Positions 17,080-25,608 of a stretch of DNA of 30,297 nt are shown here, in pieces. The notes below the pieces were generated by a model. That model saw only the letters and a program-made list of their open reading frames with translations. It ran no database searches and had not been told where the DNA came from. The stretch comes from DASUTB01 sp036374835. GTDB lineage: Bacteria > Actinomycetota > Actinomycetes > Jiangellales > Jiangellaceae. A program made the translations under genes and the position numbers. The first letter of the stretch is position 1, and every line of letters begins with the position of its first letter. The stretch covers positions 1 to 30,297 of the forward strand of contig DASUTB010000056.1 in NCBI GenBank assembly GCA_036374835.1, in the 5' to 3' direction.

Positions 17080-17115
17080 GGTGGCCGCAGTGGTACGCGA
17101 TCCACTGCGGCCACC
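17080..17115 (-). terminator. Perfect 14-bp stem hairpin, probable terminator of the M23 gene
   Basis: GGTGGCCGCAGTGG (17080-17093) pairs perfectly with CCACTGCGGCCACC (17102-17115) around an 8-nt loop. It lies 27 bp after the stop of the M23 peptidase gene on the minus strand and before the start of the DUF62 gene. The minus-strand tail after the stem is only TTGCGG, so it is an L-shaped (U-poor) terminator of the type usual in actinobacteria. Confidence 0.7.
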
Positions 17116-17141
17116 CGTAATGCGGCGAACCGCTACGTGCT

Positions 17142-18338
17142 CTACCGGCCCAGCCAGGTGTCGGAGTTGACAAACTCGCCGCCCTCGAGCACCTCGAAGT
17201 GCAGATGCGCGCCGGTCGCGTATCCCGTCGAGCCGATCTGGCCGACAACATCGCCGGCGGACACGTTCTGACCGGCGCTGACGTTCGGCGCGGCCAGGTG
17301 GGCATACCGGGTCTGAAGGCCGCTGCCGTGCGACAGCGTCACCATGTTTCCGTAGGCGCCGTCGTAGGTCACCGCGGCGACCGTCCCGGACCGTGCAGCG
17401 TAGGCTCGGCCATCGCCGTACGAGAAGTCCGTGCCCGAGTGGAGCTTGTACACGCCCGTGATCGGGTGGACGCGCATACCGTACGCGCTGGTCACGTGAC
17501 CGGTTCCCGGCCGTGCGATGCGGTTGGCCGCCGCCCGTGCATCCTGCTCGGCGGCCCGTTTGCGCTCAGCGGCCTCCTTGCGCTCGGCGGCGCGCCTTTT
17601 CTCCACGGCCTTGTCGAGCTTGTGGTCGACCTTCTCGAGCCGGCTCTCGACCTTGCCGAGCTTGTTGTTGGCCTTGTTCGCCGCGCCACGCACCTTCTTG
17701 TGAGCCTTGCCCGCTTCATCGCGCTTGGCGGTGGCCCTCTTAACGGCCTGTGTCGCTTCGCGGAGGTCGGCATGTGCCGCGGCACCGGCCCAACCGGCCT
17801 GTATCGCGCTGAACGTCACCGTGCGCTCGGCCGCCGCCGCCTCGGCCGAGATGTCGGCCAGAACCGGCTCCGCGTCGACGTCGTTGCTGACGGTCGACAC
17901 ATCGATCAGACCATGGTCGTCGTCCGCTTGCTGAGCCTCGACGTCGCCGGCACGGAACTCGATGTTACGAGCCATATTCGCACCGAACCGGACCAGACCG
18001 AGGTCGTGGCGTGCCGTATCGGCGTCCGATTCGGCACGCGCCAGCCTCTTCACCGCCCTCTTCTGACGCTTCTTCACCTTGGCGAGAACGTTCTTGGCCT
18101 TTTTCAGCGAGGCGTCCGCCTTGTCGAGCTTGCTGTTCGCCTTGTCTGCCTTCTCGGCCAGGTCGGCGACCTTGTTCTCGAGGCTGGAGACCTTTTCCTT
18201 GAGGTCGGCGATGTCGGCGGCCACGGGGGTGGCCGATACGAGTGTTGCCGTCGCCGGAGCGGAGGCAACAAGCGTAATCCCGCCCAAAGTGGGCAGGGCG
18301 ATCGCAGCGGCGATCAACCGTGTTGGAACGGTTCGCAT
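17142..18338 (-). CDS. Secreted M23 (LytM) peptidase with coiled-coil N-terminal region
   Basis: This 398-residue protein is probably exported and cuts peptidoglycan cross-links. A signal peptide (MRTVPTRLIAAAIALP, then a hydrophobic stretch ending near SAPATATL) is followed by a long Lys/Glu/Ala coiled coil at ~45-115. A linker and a second coiled coil at ~170-260 come next, then the LytM domain in the last ~120 residues. Zinc and catalytic motifs are present: KLHSGTDF (HxxxD) and GAHLHFEV (HxH). It shares YGMRVHPITGVYKLH with the second M23 gene at the right end. The ATG at 18338 has GGAAG about 7 nt before it and starts the signal peptide; the longer frame upstream is leader RNA. A terminator-like hairpin follows the stop. 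Confidence 0.92.
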   Translation of the reverse strand: MRTVPTRLIAAAIALPTLGGITLVASAPATATLVSATPVAADIADLKEKVSSLENKVADLAEKADKANSKLDKADASLKKAKNVLAKVKKRQKRAVKRLARAESDADTARHDLGLVRFGANMARNIEFRAGDVEAQQADDDHGLIDVSTVSNDVDAEPVLADISAEAAAAERTVTFSAIQAGWAGAAAHADLREATQAVKRATAKRDEAGKAHKKVRGAANKANNKLGKVESRLEKVDHKLDKAVEKRRAAERKEAAERKRAAEQDARAAANRIARPGTGHVTSAYGMRVHPITGVYKLHSGTDFSYGDGRAYAARSGTVAAVTYDGAYGNMVTLSHGSGLQTRYAHLAAPNVSAGQNVSAGDVVGQIGSTGYATGAHLHFEVLEGGEFVNSDTWLGR

Positions 18339-18535
18339 TTGCGTCTTCCGAACTGTCGGGGGCCAGGACGGCGCGTGCCTGGTTGCACGCGCAGCTCGCG
18401 ACTGGATTTGGCCGAAACCGACCTCGCCCACCCCGCGAGGCCGCTACCGTGACCGCTGAGCGGACCGAGATAACGGCTTGACAACGGTAGGTGCGATTCG
18501 GACTATCCGCATACTTGGGTGACTAAGCCCACACG
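18339..18535 (-). promoter_or_regulatory. Structured leader of the M23 peptidase gene, possible c-di-AMP (ydaO-type) riboswitch
   Basis: Reading the minus strand, successive hairpins are CCGC-TGA-GCGG (18463-18453), CCTCGC/GCGAGG with a 7-nt loop (18440-18422), a GGTTTCGGCC turn, and GCGCGTGC-AACCAG-GCACGCGC (18392-18371). CCGACAG-TTCGGAAGACGC follows just before the ATG. In actinobacteria, genes for secreted wall hydrolases often carry ydaO/yuaA c-di-AMP riboswitches, and the CCGACAG...GGAAG end is reminiscent. The canonical GGGGGA-CC and GGGUGAAUCC blocks are not clearly present, so the class is unproven. The remaining stretch to the DUF885 stop at 18623 shows nothing else. Confidence 0.35.
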
Positions 18536-18622
18536 GTGCAAGTCATGACATGTGACAGACACCACACGCTTGTACCCTCAAACGCTCTTTGCGGGTGCGA
18601 AGCGCAAGAAAAGCAGGAAGAT

Positions 18623-20305
18623 CTACAGCGCGGCGACACGGTTCCGCAGCACCGGAAGGCTTATCGTCCCGGCACCCAGCACGGCGTCATGGAACGCTTT
18701 GATATCGAACCGCTCACCCAGGCGCTCGCGCGCCTGTTCCCGGAGCGCCAAGATCTCGCGCTGGCCAACCTTGTACGCGAGCGCCTGGGCCGGCATGCCG
18801 ATGTACCGGTCGACCTCGACGGCGACCGTGTCGGGCTCGATCGGTGCATGTTCGATCATGAAGTCGATCGCTCGCTCGCGCGTCCAGCCCAGGGCATGCA
18901 GCCCGGTGTCCACGACCAGCCGGCATGCCCGCCATGCGTCCGAAGCGAGCATGCCGAGCCGGTCGATGTCGTCGGCGTACAGGCCCATCTCGTCGGCGAG
19001 CCGCTCGCTGTACAGGCCCCAGCCCTCCACGTATGCGGTGTGGCTGTACGACATCCGCCGGAACGACGGCAGATCCTCTCGTTCGGTCGAGATGGCCAGC
19101 TGCAGGTGGTGACCGGGGATCGCCTCGTGGAACGCGATGGAGGCGGTCTGGTGCCGGCCGCGCTCGGTCGGCTCGTGCAGGTTGACGAAGTACGTGCCGG
19201 GCTGGCTGCCGTCGGGCGCCGGGGGCGTGTAGTAGGCGGGCGGCACGTCCGCTGCCAGGTAGTCGGGCACCGGCTCCAGAGCGCACGGCGCTTGCGGAAG
19301 GATGCCGAACCAGTCCCCCATCGCCGACGTCGCGGCCTCGAGGCAGCGCCGGCCGTGCGCGAGGATCTCGTCGCCGGTCGCGTACCGCAGGCTCGTGTCG
19401 TTGAGCAGCTTGTCGAAGATCGCACGCACGTCGGACGTCCCGAAGGCGCGTTCACCGACCTGGGCGAACTCGGTGCGAAGCGTGATCGTCGCCTCCTCCA
19501 TACCGAACTCGTGCAGCTCTTCGGCGGTCAACGAGAGCCCGGTGTGCCGCTCGATCAACGCTTCGTACAGCTCCGGACCATCGCCCAAGTGGCACAGCCC
19601 GGGCCGATCGTCCGGGCGGGCCGCGGGTGCCAGCTCGTCGGCGAACACCTGCCGGTAGCGGTCGAACGCCGGGCGCAGCGTCGTACGCACCGCGTCGGAG
19701 AGTTCGCGGCGCCAGGCGTCCGTCCCGTCCCATCCCTCGGGACCGGCGAGGTTGACGAACGGGTCGGCTTCCAACCGCGAGCTCAGGTACCCGTCGACCT
19801 GGTTCATCGAACGCGTCACGTTGATCAGCGCCGGCGTCCGTCCGTTCTTGAGGCCCTCGCGGTAGCGCTGCGCGGCCTGGTCGAGCATGCGCGCCAGCTC
19901 GCTGATCCGGGTGACCGCCTTGGTGGCCTGCTCGGGCGCAGGCGCCTTGAGCAGCCCGGCGATCTGCAGCAGCGCCGAATGAGCACCCTGCATCTGGTCC
20001 GATGTCAGTTCGGTGTACCGCAGGTCGATCATCCGAATGCGCTCGCGCAGCTCGCCGTCCAGAAGGTCGCGCGTGACGGTATCCGAGTCGCTGAGACCGT
20101 CGGCCGGTATATCGGAGATCCGGTCCCGAAATGCGGCCAGCGTGGCGCCCAACGCTTGCTCACCCTCGGCCGACATGTCGTCGGCCCGGTCGTCGAATCG
20201 GTGGTCACCGAGGTAGGAGGCCATGAGCGGGCTGGTCTCTAGTTGGAACTCCCAGTACTCTTCGGCGAGTGCGCGGAGTTGCTCGGATGCTGGCGTTGCC
20301 GTCAT
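18623..20305 (-). CDS. DUF885-family putative metallopeptidase
   Basis: This 560-residue protein of the DUF885 family is related to zinc metallopeptidases; its physiological substrate is unknown. The probable metal site is SIAFHEAIPGHHLQL, an HEAxPGH motif at ~393, with a downstream helix SYSHTAYVEGWGLYSERLADE that would give the third ligand glutamate. The C-terminal part contains EVDRYIGMPAQALAYKVG, a strong family mark. No signal peptide is seen from the chosen ATG (MTATPASEQLRALAEEYW), so it is probably cytoplasmic. The frame extends 14 residues further upstream, but the ATG at 20305 has an AGGA about 8 nt before it. It is divergent from the four-TM protein. Confidence 0.88.
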   Translation of the reverse strand: MTATPASEQLRALAEEYWEFQLETSPLMASYLGDHRFDDRADDMSAEGEQALGATLAAFRDRISDIPADGLSDSDTVTRDLLDGELRERIRMIDLRYTELTSDQMQGAHSALLQIAGLLKAPAPEQATKAVTRISELARMLDQAAQRYREGLKNGRTPALINVTRSMNQVDGYLSSRLEADPFVNLAGPEGWDGTDAWRRELSDAVRTTLRPAFDRYRQVFADELAPAARPDDRPGLCHLGDGPELYEALIERHTGLSLTAEELHEFGMEEATITLRTEFAQVGERAFGTSDVRAIFDKLLNDTSLRYATGDEILAHGRRCLEAATSAMGDWFGILPQAPCALEPVPDYLAADVPPAYYTPPAPDGSQPGTYFVNLHEPTERGRHQTASIAFHEAIPGHHLQLAISTEREDLPSFRRMSYSHTAYVEGWGLYSERLADEMGLYADDIDRLGMLASDAWRACRLVVDTGLHALGWTRERAIDFMIEHAPIEPDTVAVEVDRYIGMPAQALAYKVGQREILALREQARERLGERFDIKAFHDAVLGAGTISLPVLRNRVAAL

Positions 20306-20428
20306 GACCGCAATCCTGCCGTACGGTCGGGTGTGGAGATGCGACACCCCGCGACCGCCCTCTACTCACTCAGGCGGTCCTACCTAGATACGATGTTCGC
20401 CACCAGGGTCGGAGCCCAGAAGGGACCC

Positions 20429-20995
20429 ATGACGATGTCCACACCGCACGACCCCTACAACACGCCCGGCAACGACGATCGTGACGAACTGCCCGATTTC
20501 CCCGGTGCCGGCGGTGAGGTGCCCAAGCCGGCCGGGAAGCCCGAGCCGCCGTCCTCGATCGTGAACGCGGTCCGGCTGATGTTCGTCGGTGCCGCGCTCT
20601 CGGTGATCATCATCATCTTCTCCGTCGGCTCCACCGATGAGGTTCGTGAGCAGCTGGCTGAGGGCGACAGCGGCCTCACCGGCGACGAACTCGACGCCGG
20701 CGTAGCGATATGGGTCGGCCTGTGGGTCGTGTTCGGCCTGATCAGCGTCGGGCTCTGGATCTGGATGGCCCTGGCGAACAAGCGCGGCCTGAGCTGGGCG
20801 CGCATTGTCGCCACGGTGCTCGGTGGTCTGAATATCCTGATCATGCTCTTGGGCCTGACGCAAGCCAGCGGGATATCGGCGGTTTCGCTGATCATGATCG
20901 CGCTGGCGGGCCTGATCATCTGGCTGCTGTTCCGTCCGGAGTCGAGCCAGTACTACAACGCGGTGGCCGACTACCGGCAACAACTGCGCCGGTGA
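20429..20995 (+). CDS. Four-transmembrane hypothetical protein with disordered N-terminus
   Basis: This 188-residue protein has a hydrophilic, Pro/Asp/Gly-rich cytoplasmic tail (residues 1-45), as in many actinobacterial small membrane proteins. Four hydrophobic segments follow at about 47-67, 92-114, 123-144 and 148-168, then a short tail ending YRQQLRR. The loop between TM1 and TM2 is acidic. No catalytic motif is visible and I assign no function. An AAGGGA lies 3 nt before ATG 20429 and 9 nt before the second ATG at 20435, so the start may be two residues later. A TAGATACGAT stretch at 20385-20394 is a possible -10 region. The frame runs open further upstream but overlaps the DUF885 start. 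Confidence 0.75.
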   Translation: MTMSTPHDPYNTPGNDDRDELPDFPGAGGEVPKPAGKPEPPSSIVNAVRLMFVGAALSVIIIIFSVGSTDEVREQLAEGDSGLTGDELDAGVAIWVGLWVVFGLISVGLWIWMALANKRGLSWARIVATVLGGLNILIMLLGLTQASGISAVSLIMIALAGLIIWLLFRPESSQYYNAVADYRQQLRR

Positions 20996-21081
20996 CGCAG
21001 CCGCCACGCGCCGAGAAATCCGGTTTCGCCAGGCCACCTCGCCGCGCTAACCTCAACCCACTCCACGACGGGAGACAAGTC

Positions 21082-21111
21082 ATGCGGAGCACCAGGGCAC
21101 ACACGCACTGA
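21082..21111 (+). CDS. Possible 9-residue leader ORF before the ABC transporter
   Basis: GGGAG, 7 nt upstream, precedes ATG for the peptide MRSTRAHTH and a TGA. A TTTCGC...TAACCT promoter-like pair (18-nt spacing) lies upstream near 21023-21052. GC-rich self-complementary sequence (GCGGCGG...GGCGGCTGCGC) follows to 21147. The good ribosome-binding site is the main evidence; such a short frame could be chance. Confidence 0.3.
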   Translation: MRSTRAHTH

Positions 21112-21182
21112 GCGCGGCGGCGGTTCGGCGGCTGCGCCCAGCCCTCGAATCCACCGCTCGCCCTTCGCCCTGGAGACTCCTC

Positions 21183-23003
21183 GTGTTCCGTCGTTTCCGC
21201 GACCTCATCGACCCGTTCTCGCCCTACCGACCCGGCACGCCGCCCAGCAGCGTCCGAGTTTTCGTCCTGACCCACGTCCGGCCGCTGCGCCCGGTCATCG
21301 TGCTCAGCCTGGCCGCTGCGGCCCTCAGCGCCGCCCTGGAAGTCTGGCTGATCTTCTATGCCGGTCAGCTTGTCGATACGCTCGCCACGACGCCACCCCA
21401 CACGCTCTGGCCCGAACTCGGCATCGAGTTGCTCGCCGTCGCGGCGCTCGTCCTACTCGTGAGGCCGCTGGTGTGGCTCGGCCGTGAGAGTTTGGACGAC
21501 ATCGCTTTGCGTCCGGCCGCCGCGACGCTGATCCGGTGGCGGGCACACCGCCATGTCCGCGGCCAGTCCGTCGGCTGGTTCGGCAACGAGATGTCGGGAC
21601 GGGTCGCCTCCCGCGTGCAGGAGATCGGCGACTCGGCGACGACCGCTGCCTACGTCGTGGTACACACCCTGTCGTTCGTCATGTCCTACATCGTCGGTTC
21701 GCTGGTGTACCTGACCTCGGTGGACGTCCGGCTTGCCATTCCGCTCGTCGGTTGGGCCGTGATGTACGCCGGCCTCTCGACATGGGTCGTCCCCCGGTTC
21801 AGCCGGGCAGCCCGGCGGTACCAAGCCGAACGCGCTGCACTCAGCGGCCGGCTCGTCGACACGTACGCCAACATCGACACCATCAAGCTGTTCGCCGACC
21901 GACAAGGGATCGATCGATCGGATCGCGAGCGGTTCGCGGCCACCCGGAGGGCATACGTCGCGCAACAGCGTCTCGAAGTGACGGTCAACGGCGGCATGGC
22001 CGCGCTGGAGTCGTTCCTGCTCGTCGGCCTCGTCGGCTGGGCGATCGTTCTCTGGCACGGGGGTGACGCCCCGCTCGGCCTGATCGCCGCCGCGCTCGCG
22101 CTCGCGTTCCGGATCAACGGTATGGCCGAGTGGCTGCTGGACGCGGTCGCCTCGCTCGTCGGGGCCGTCGGTGCGACGCGGGACGCGCTGACGACCGTCG
22201 CACAGCGCCACGACATCGTTGACGCACCCGGCGCGGCGGAACTGGACGTGCGCGGTGGTGCGATCCGGCTGACCGGCATCAGCCATCACTACGGTGGTGG
22301 CAACGGTGGCCTCGACGGCGTTGACCTCCAGATAGGTCCCGGTGAGAAGGTCGGGCTGGTGGGCCACTCCGGCGCGGGCAAGTCGACGCTGGTCAAGCTG
22401 ATCCTGCGGTTCCATGACGCCGAGAAGGGTCATATCGAGATCGACGGACAGGACATCCGCACCGTCACACAGGAGAGCCTGCGGCGCAACATCGCCGTGG
22501 TGACGCAGGACGGCACGCTGCTGCACCGTTCGGTCCAGGACAACATCGCGGGCTCGGCGACCGAGTTGTCTGCCGTGCGGGACGCCGCCCGCCGCGCCGA
22601 GGCCGACGGCTTCATCTCCGCACTTCGCGACAGTGCTGGACGGACGAGATACGCCGCGCACGTCGGTGAGCGCGGTGTGATCCTCTCCGGCGGCCAGCGT
22701 CAGCGCATCGCGATCGCCCGTGCGATCTTCAAGAAGGCGCCGATCCTCGTGCTGGACGAGGCGACATCAGCACTGGACTCGCACGTCGAGGCGGCCATTC
22801 TGGACACGCTCTACCGGGCGATGGAGGGACGGACGGTGATCGCCATTGCGCACCGTCTCTCGACGATCGCCCACATGGACCGCATCGTCGTACTGGACCG
22901 TGGTCGCATCGTCGAGGAGGGGCCGCACGAGCGCCTGCTGACCACCGGGGGCAGGTACGCCGAGTTGTGGGCACACCAGTCCGGCGGATTCCTCGGCACG
23001 TAA
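21183..23003 (+). CDS. ABC exporter half-transporter (fused membrane and ATPase domains)
   Basis: This 606-residue protein has the type IV exporter layout: six transmembrane helices in residues ~35-330 and an ATPase domain at ~345-595. Visible are Walker A GHSGAGKST at ~393-401, the Q-loop VVTQDGTLLHRSV, the signature LSGGQRQRIAIARA at ~501, Walker B ILVLDEATSALD at ~520-531, and the H-loop IAHRLSTIA. It would act as a homodimer, or as a heterodimer with a partner encoded elsewhere, pumping a lipid, peptide or drug outwards; the substrate is unknown. The GTG start follows GGAG at about 6 nt. It stands alone, with a mini-ORF in its leader and a strong bidirectional terminator after its stop. 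Confidence 0.93.
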   Translation: MFRRFRDLIDPFSPYRPGTPPSSVRVFVLTHVRPLRPVIVLSLAAAALSAALEVWLIFYAGQLVDTLATTPPHTLWPELGIELLAVAALVLLVRPLVWLGRESLDDIALRPAAATLIRWRAHRHVRGQSVGWFGNEMSGRVASRVQEIGDSATTAAYVVVHTLSFVMSYIVGSLVYLTSVDVRLAIPLVGWAVMYAGLSTWVVPRFSRAARRYQAERAALSGRLVDTYANIDTIKLFADRQGIDRSDRERFAATRRAYVAQQRLEVTVNGGMAALESFLLVGLVGWAIVLWHGGDAPLGLIAAALALAFRINGMAEWLLDAVASLVGAVGATRDALTTVAQRHDIVDAPGAAELDVRGGAIRLTGISHHYGGGNGGLDGVDLQIGPGEKVGLVGHSGAGKSTLVKLILRFHDAEKGHIEIDGQDIRTVTQESLRRNIAVVTQDGTLLHRSVQDNIAGSATELSAVRDAARRAEADGFISALRDSAGRTRYAAHVGERGVILSGGQRQRIAIARAIFKKAPILVLDEATSALDSHVEAAILDTLYRAMEGRTVIAIAHRLSTIAHMDRIVVLDRGRIVEEGPHERLLTTGGRYAELWAHQSGGFLGT

Positions 23004-23010
23004 CGACAGC

Positions 23011-23042
23011 AGGTGCCGGCCAGATCACTCTGACCGGCACCT
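23011..23042. terminator. Bidirectional terminator hairpin between ABC gene and tmRNA
   Basis: AGGTGCCGG (23011-23019) pairs with CCGGCACCT (23034-23042), with an inner CAG/CTG extension and a short loop. It lies between the plus-strand ABC gene and the minus-strand tmRNA, so it can end both. It lacks a U-run. Confidence 0.7.
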
Positions 23043-23050
23043 ACGCAAAC

Positions 23051-23418
23051 GGTGGAGCTGCCGGGAATCGAACCCGGGTCCTCCGATGCATCCCCAAGGC
23101 TTCTCCGGGCGCAGCCTGCTATGTCTCTACTCGGCTCCGGTGATCTCACAGGCAAGTTCACCGTGACGAGCCCAGCCGCGTAGGTGTCCCTGCCAGCCCC
23201 GCGGCCGTGCTGGCAGGTCAGCTCCCTGGCTGATGCCGATTACCGGGTCGGAAGCACTCCCGGGTCGACAGACTTCGAGCTCGCCTCAGGCGGCGAGGGC
23301 GAAGTCAGTGCGCTTTTCGTTGGCACTTGTAACGTTGCCACGATCGTTTACGAGATGACGTGACGTCCTCGGCCCGCTTCCCTTGGTTCGACATGCGAAG
23401 TCGAAACCGTTCAGCCCC
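23051..23418 (-). ncRNA. ssrA: Transfer-messenger RNA (tmRNA)
   Basis: The RNA of about 368 nt rescues stalled ribosomes by adding a degradation tag. On the minus strand it starts GGGGCTGAACGGTTTCGACT, pairing through 7 bp with CAGCTCC at the 3' end. The T-arm GGACCCGGGTTCGATTCCC is intact. After the discriminator A, CC is encoded but the next base is G, so the CCA end would be added by nucleotidyltransferase. The tag frame is at 23286-23324, with resume codon GCC at 23322-23324, and gives ANEKRTDFALAA followed by TGA. The GC-rich middle and end hold the expected pseudoknots. Its partner smpB is 5.4 kb away on the same strand. Confidence 0.97.
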
Positions 23419-23591
23419 TCTGTTGAGTTGTCGACGCTGAGCGACCGTCGTCACTCGGCTCACTCAGGTTACCTACTTAACACCGCGGCCTCCAAGAAGA
23501 TTTCCGTTGTCTCCTCCACCGCCGGCTTCATTGCAACCTCGATCGCCTACGACTTGCGCGTCTCGGGCATTCCGTGCAGATCGACCCTGTC

Positions 23592-23634
23592 GAGGACAAC
23601 GAATCCAATCGAGGACGACGAATCCAATCGAGGA
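23592..23634. repeat. 19-bp tandem repeat, 2.3 units
   Basis: The unit GAGGACRACGAATCCAATC occurs twice back to back (23592-23610 and 23611-23629), followed by GAGGA. It lies in the 267-bp gap between tmRNA and the acyl-CoA dehydrogenase, about 50 bp before that gene's start. The rest of the gap shows no gene. Confidence 0.7.
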
Positions 23635-23685
23635 TGCCCTGCTCTGGGCCTTTTCAGCGGCGTTACTGATGGGTAACACTGGAGC

Positions 23686-25608
23686 ATGGCTACCGACGTC
23701 ACCCCGCGTGTCGATGCGCGCGAAGCCCGGCGGGTCGCTGAGCAGGCCCGCGAGACCGAGTGGCGAGCACCGTCGTTCGCCAAGGACCTCTACCTCGGGC
23801 GGTTCCGGCTCGGGGCGATCCATCCGCATCCAGTGCAGGATCCGGAGGTGAGTGCTCGCGAGCACGCGTTCCTCGTCGAGCTGCGCCGGCTCTGTGAGAA
23901 GGAGTTCGACGGCTCGGTCATCGAGCGTGACGCGATGATTCCGGACGACTATGTCCGCCAGCTGAACGATCTCGGTGTCTTCGGGATGAAGATTCCGCAG
24001 GAGTACGGCGGACTCGGGCTCAGCCAGCTTGCCTACGGCCGCGCGCTGATGCTGCTCGGTTCGGTACATCCGTCCTTCGTGGCGCTGGTGTCGGCACACC
24101 AGTCGATCGGCGTCCCGCAGCCGGTGAAGCTGTTCGGCACCCCGGAGCAGAAGAAGGAGTACCTCACCCGCTGCGCGCAGGGCGCGATCAGTGCGTTTCT
24201 GCTGACCGAGCCGGACGTCGGCTCCGACCCGGCACGGCTCGGCTCGGTCGCGAATCCGACCGAGGACGGCGAAGCGTACGAGATCAGCGGTGTAAAGCTG
24301 TGGACCACGAACGGCGTCGTCGCCGAGCTTCTCGTCGTCATGGCCCGGGTTCCAGAATGGGACGGCGGCCCCGGCGGCATCTCGGCGTTCGTCGTGGAAA
24401 GTGACAGCCCGGGCATCACCGTCGAGCGGCGCAACGCGTTCATGGGCCTGCGCGGTATCGAGAACGGTGTAACCCGGTTCGACAAGGTCCGGGTGCCGGC
24501 CGCGCACCGGCTGGGCCGGGAAGGCGACGGTCTCAAGATCGCGCTGACCACGCTCAATGCGGGGCGGCTTTCCATTCCGGCGACCTGCGCCGCGGCGACG
24601 AAGTGGTCGTTGAAGATCGCTCGTGAGTGGTCGAACGAGCGGGTGCAGTGGGGCGTACCGGTCGGCAAGCACGCCGCGGTCGCACACAAGATCGCCTTCA
24701 TCGCCGGTAGCGCGTTCGCGCAGGAGGCCGTCCTCGAACTCTCGTCCCTGCTGGACGATCGCGGCAAGCACGACATCCGCATCGAGGCGGCCCTGGCCAA
24801 GTTGTGGACCTCGGAGATGGCTTGGCTCGCGGTGGACGAACTCGTTCAGATCCGCGGTGGGCGCGGCTACGAGAGCGCCGAATCACTGCGGGCGCGCGGC
24901 GAACGCGCCGTCCCCGCCGAGCAGATCCTGCGCGACCTGCGGATCAACCGGATCTTCGAGGGATCCTCCGAGATCATGCAACTGCTGATCGCCCGTGAGG
25001 CGGTCGACACGCACCTCAAGGCCGCCGGCGCGCTGGCCGACCCGGATGCGGGCCTGTCCGACAAGGCGGCGGCCGCGGTCAAGGCATCCGGCTTCTACGC
25101 CCGGTGGCTGCCGACCCTGGTGTTCGGACGGGGGCACGTCCCCGGGACGTATGGCGAGTTCGGCACGCTGGCCAAGCACATGCGATTCATCGAGCGCCGG
25201 TCGCGCAAGCTGGCCCGGCAGACGTTCTACGGGATGACCCGCTGGCAGGCCCGGCTGGAGCGCAAGCAGGGCTTTCTCGGCCGCATCGTCGACATCGGCG
25301 CCGAGTTGTTCGCGATGGCCGCGTCCTGCGCGCGCGCCGAGATGCTGCGATCGCAGGGCGAGGACGGTGAGCGCGCCGTCGAACTCGCGGATCTGTTCTG
25401 CCGCCAGGCGCGGCTGCGGGTGGACCGCCTGTTCGACACGCTGTGGACCAACACCGACAAGGTCGACGAGAAGGTCGTCAAAGACATCCTGGCCGGCAAG
25501 CATCTGTGGTTCGAGGCCGACGTGCTCGACCCATCGGTGGGAACCGGGCCATGGATCGCACCGCAAGCCGGCGAACCAGCCCCTAACGTCGCCCGCCGCT
25601 TCCTTTAG
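23686..25608 (+). CDS. Acyl-CoA dehydrogenase, FadE10/VLCAD-like
   Basis: This 640-residue flavoenzyme removes two hydrogens from an acyl-CoA to form the 2-enoyl-CoA in beta-oxidation. It is longer than the common ~390-residue ACADs because of a C-terminal helical extension (~450-640), as in VLCAD and ACAD9 and in mycobacterial FadE10. The core has GVFGMKIPQEYGGLGLS, FLLTEPDVGSDPARLGS (FAD/substrate contact), the segment GVKLWTTNG, and RIFEGSSEIMQ with a candidate catalytic glutamate at ~425. Chain length of the substrate cannot be read. The ATG has no well-spaced ribosome-binding site but follows AACACT by 5 nt, so it may be near-leaderless. The TAG stop overlaps repeat copy 8. It converges on bipA. 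Confidence 0.92.
   Translation: MATDVTPRVDAREARRVAEQARETEWRAPSFAKDLYLGRFRLGAIHPHPVQDPEVSAREHAFLVELRRLCEKEFDGSVIERDAMIPDDYVRQLNDLGVFGMKIPQEYGGLGLSQLAYGRALMLLGSVHPSFVALVSAHQSIGVPQPVKLFGTPEQKKEYLTRCAQGAISAFLLTEPDVGSDPARLGSVANPTEDGEAYEISGVKLWTTNGVVAELLVVMARVPEWDGGPGGISAFVVESDSPGITVERRNAFMGLRGIENGVTRFDKVRVPAAHRLGREGDGLKIALTTLNAGRLSIPATCAAATKWSLKIAREWSNERVQWGVPVGKHAAVAHKIAFIAGSAFAQEAVLELSSLLDDRGKHDIRIEAALAKLWTSEMAWLAVDELVQIRGGRGYESAESLRARGERAVPAEQILRDLRINRIFEGSSEIMQLLIAREAVDTHLKAAGALADPDAGLSDKAAAAVKASGFYARWLPTLVFGRGHVPGTYGEFGTLAKHMRFIERRSRKLARQTFYGMTRWQARLERKQGFLGRIVDIGAELFAMAASCARAEMLRSQGEDGERAVELADLFCRQARLRVDRLFDTLWTNTDKVDEKVVKDILAGKHLWFEADVLDPSVGTGPWIAPQAGEPAPNVARRFL

Noticed and set aside
17028..17114. 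Longer N-terminus for the DUF62 protein
   Set aside because: It would be encoded by the 14-bp terminator hairpin and lacks family similarity; GTG 17027 gives the expected start.
18536..20242. Plus-strand 568-codon frame opposite the DUF885 gene
   Set aside because: It is the antisense shadow of a clear DUF885 gene carrying the HEAxPGH motif and shows no recognisable domain.
23051..23418. Ordinary tRNA gene suggested by the T-arm and acceptor sequences
   Set aside because: The T-arm is part of tmRNA: the 5' partner is about 340 nt away and a tag frame ending FALAA lies between.
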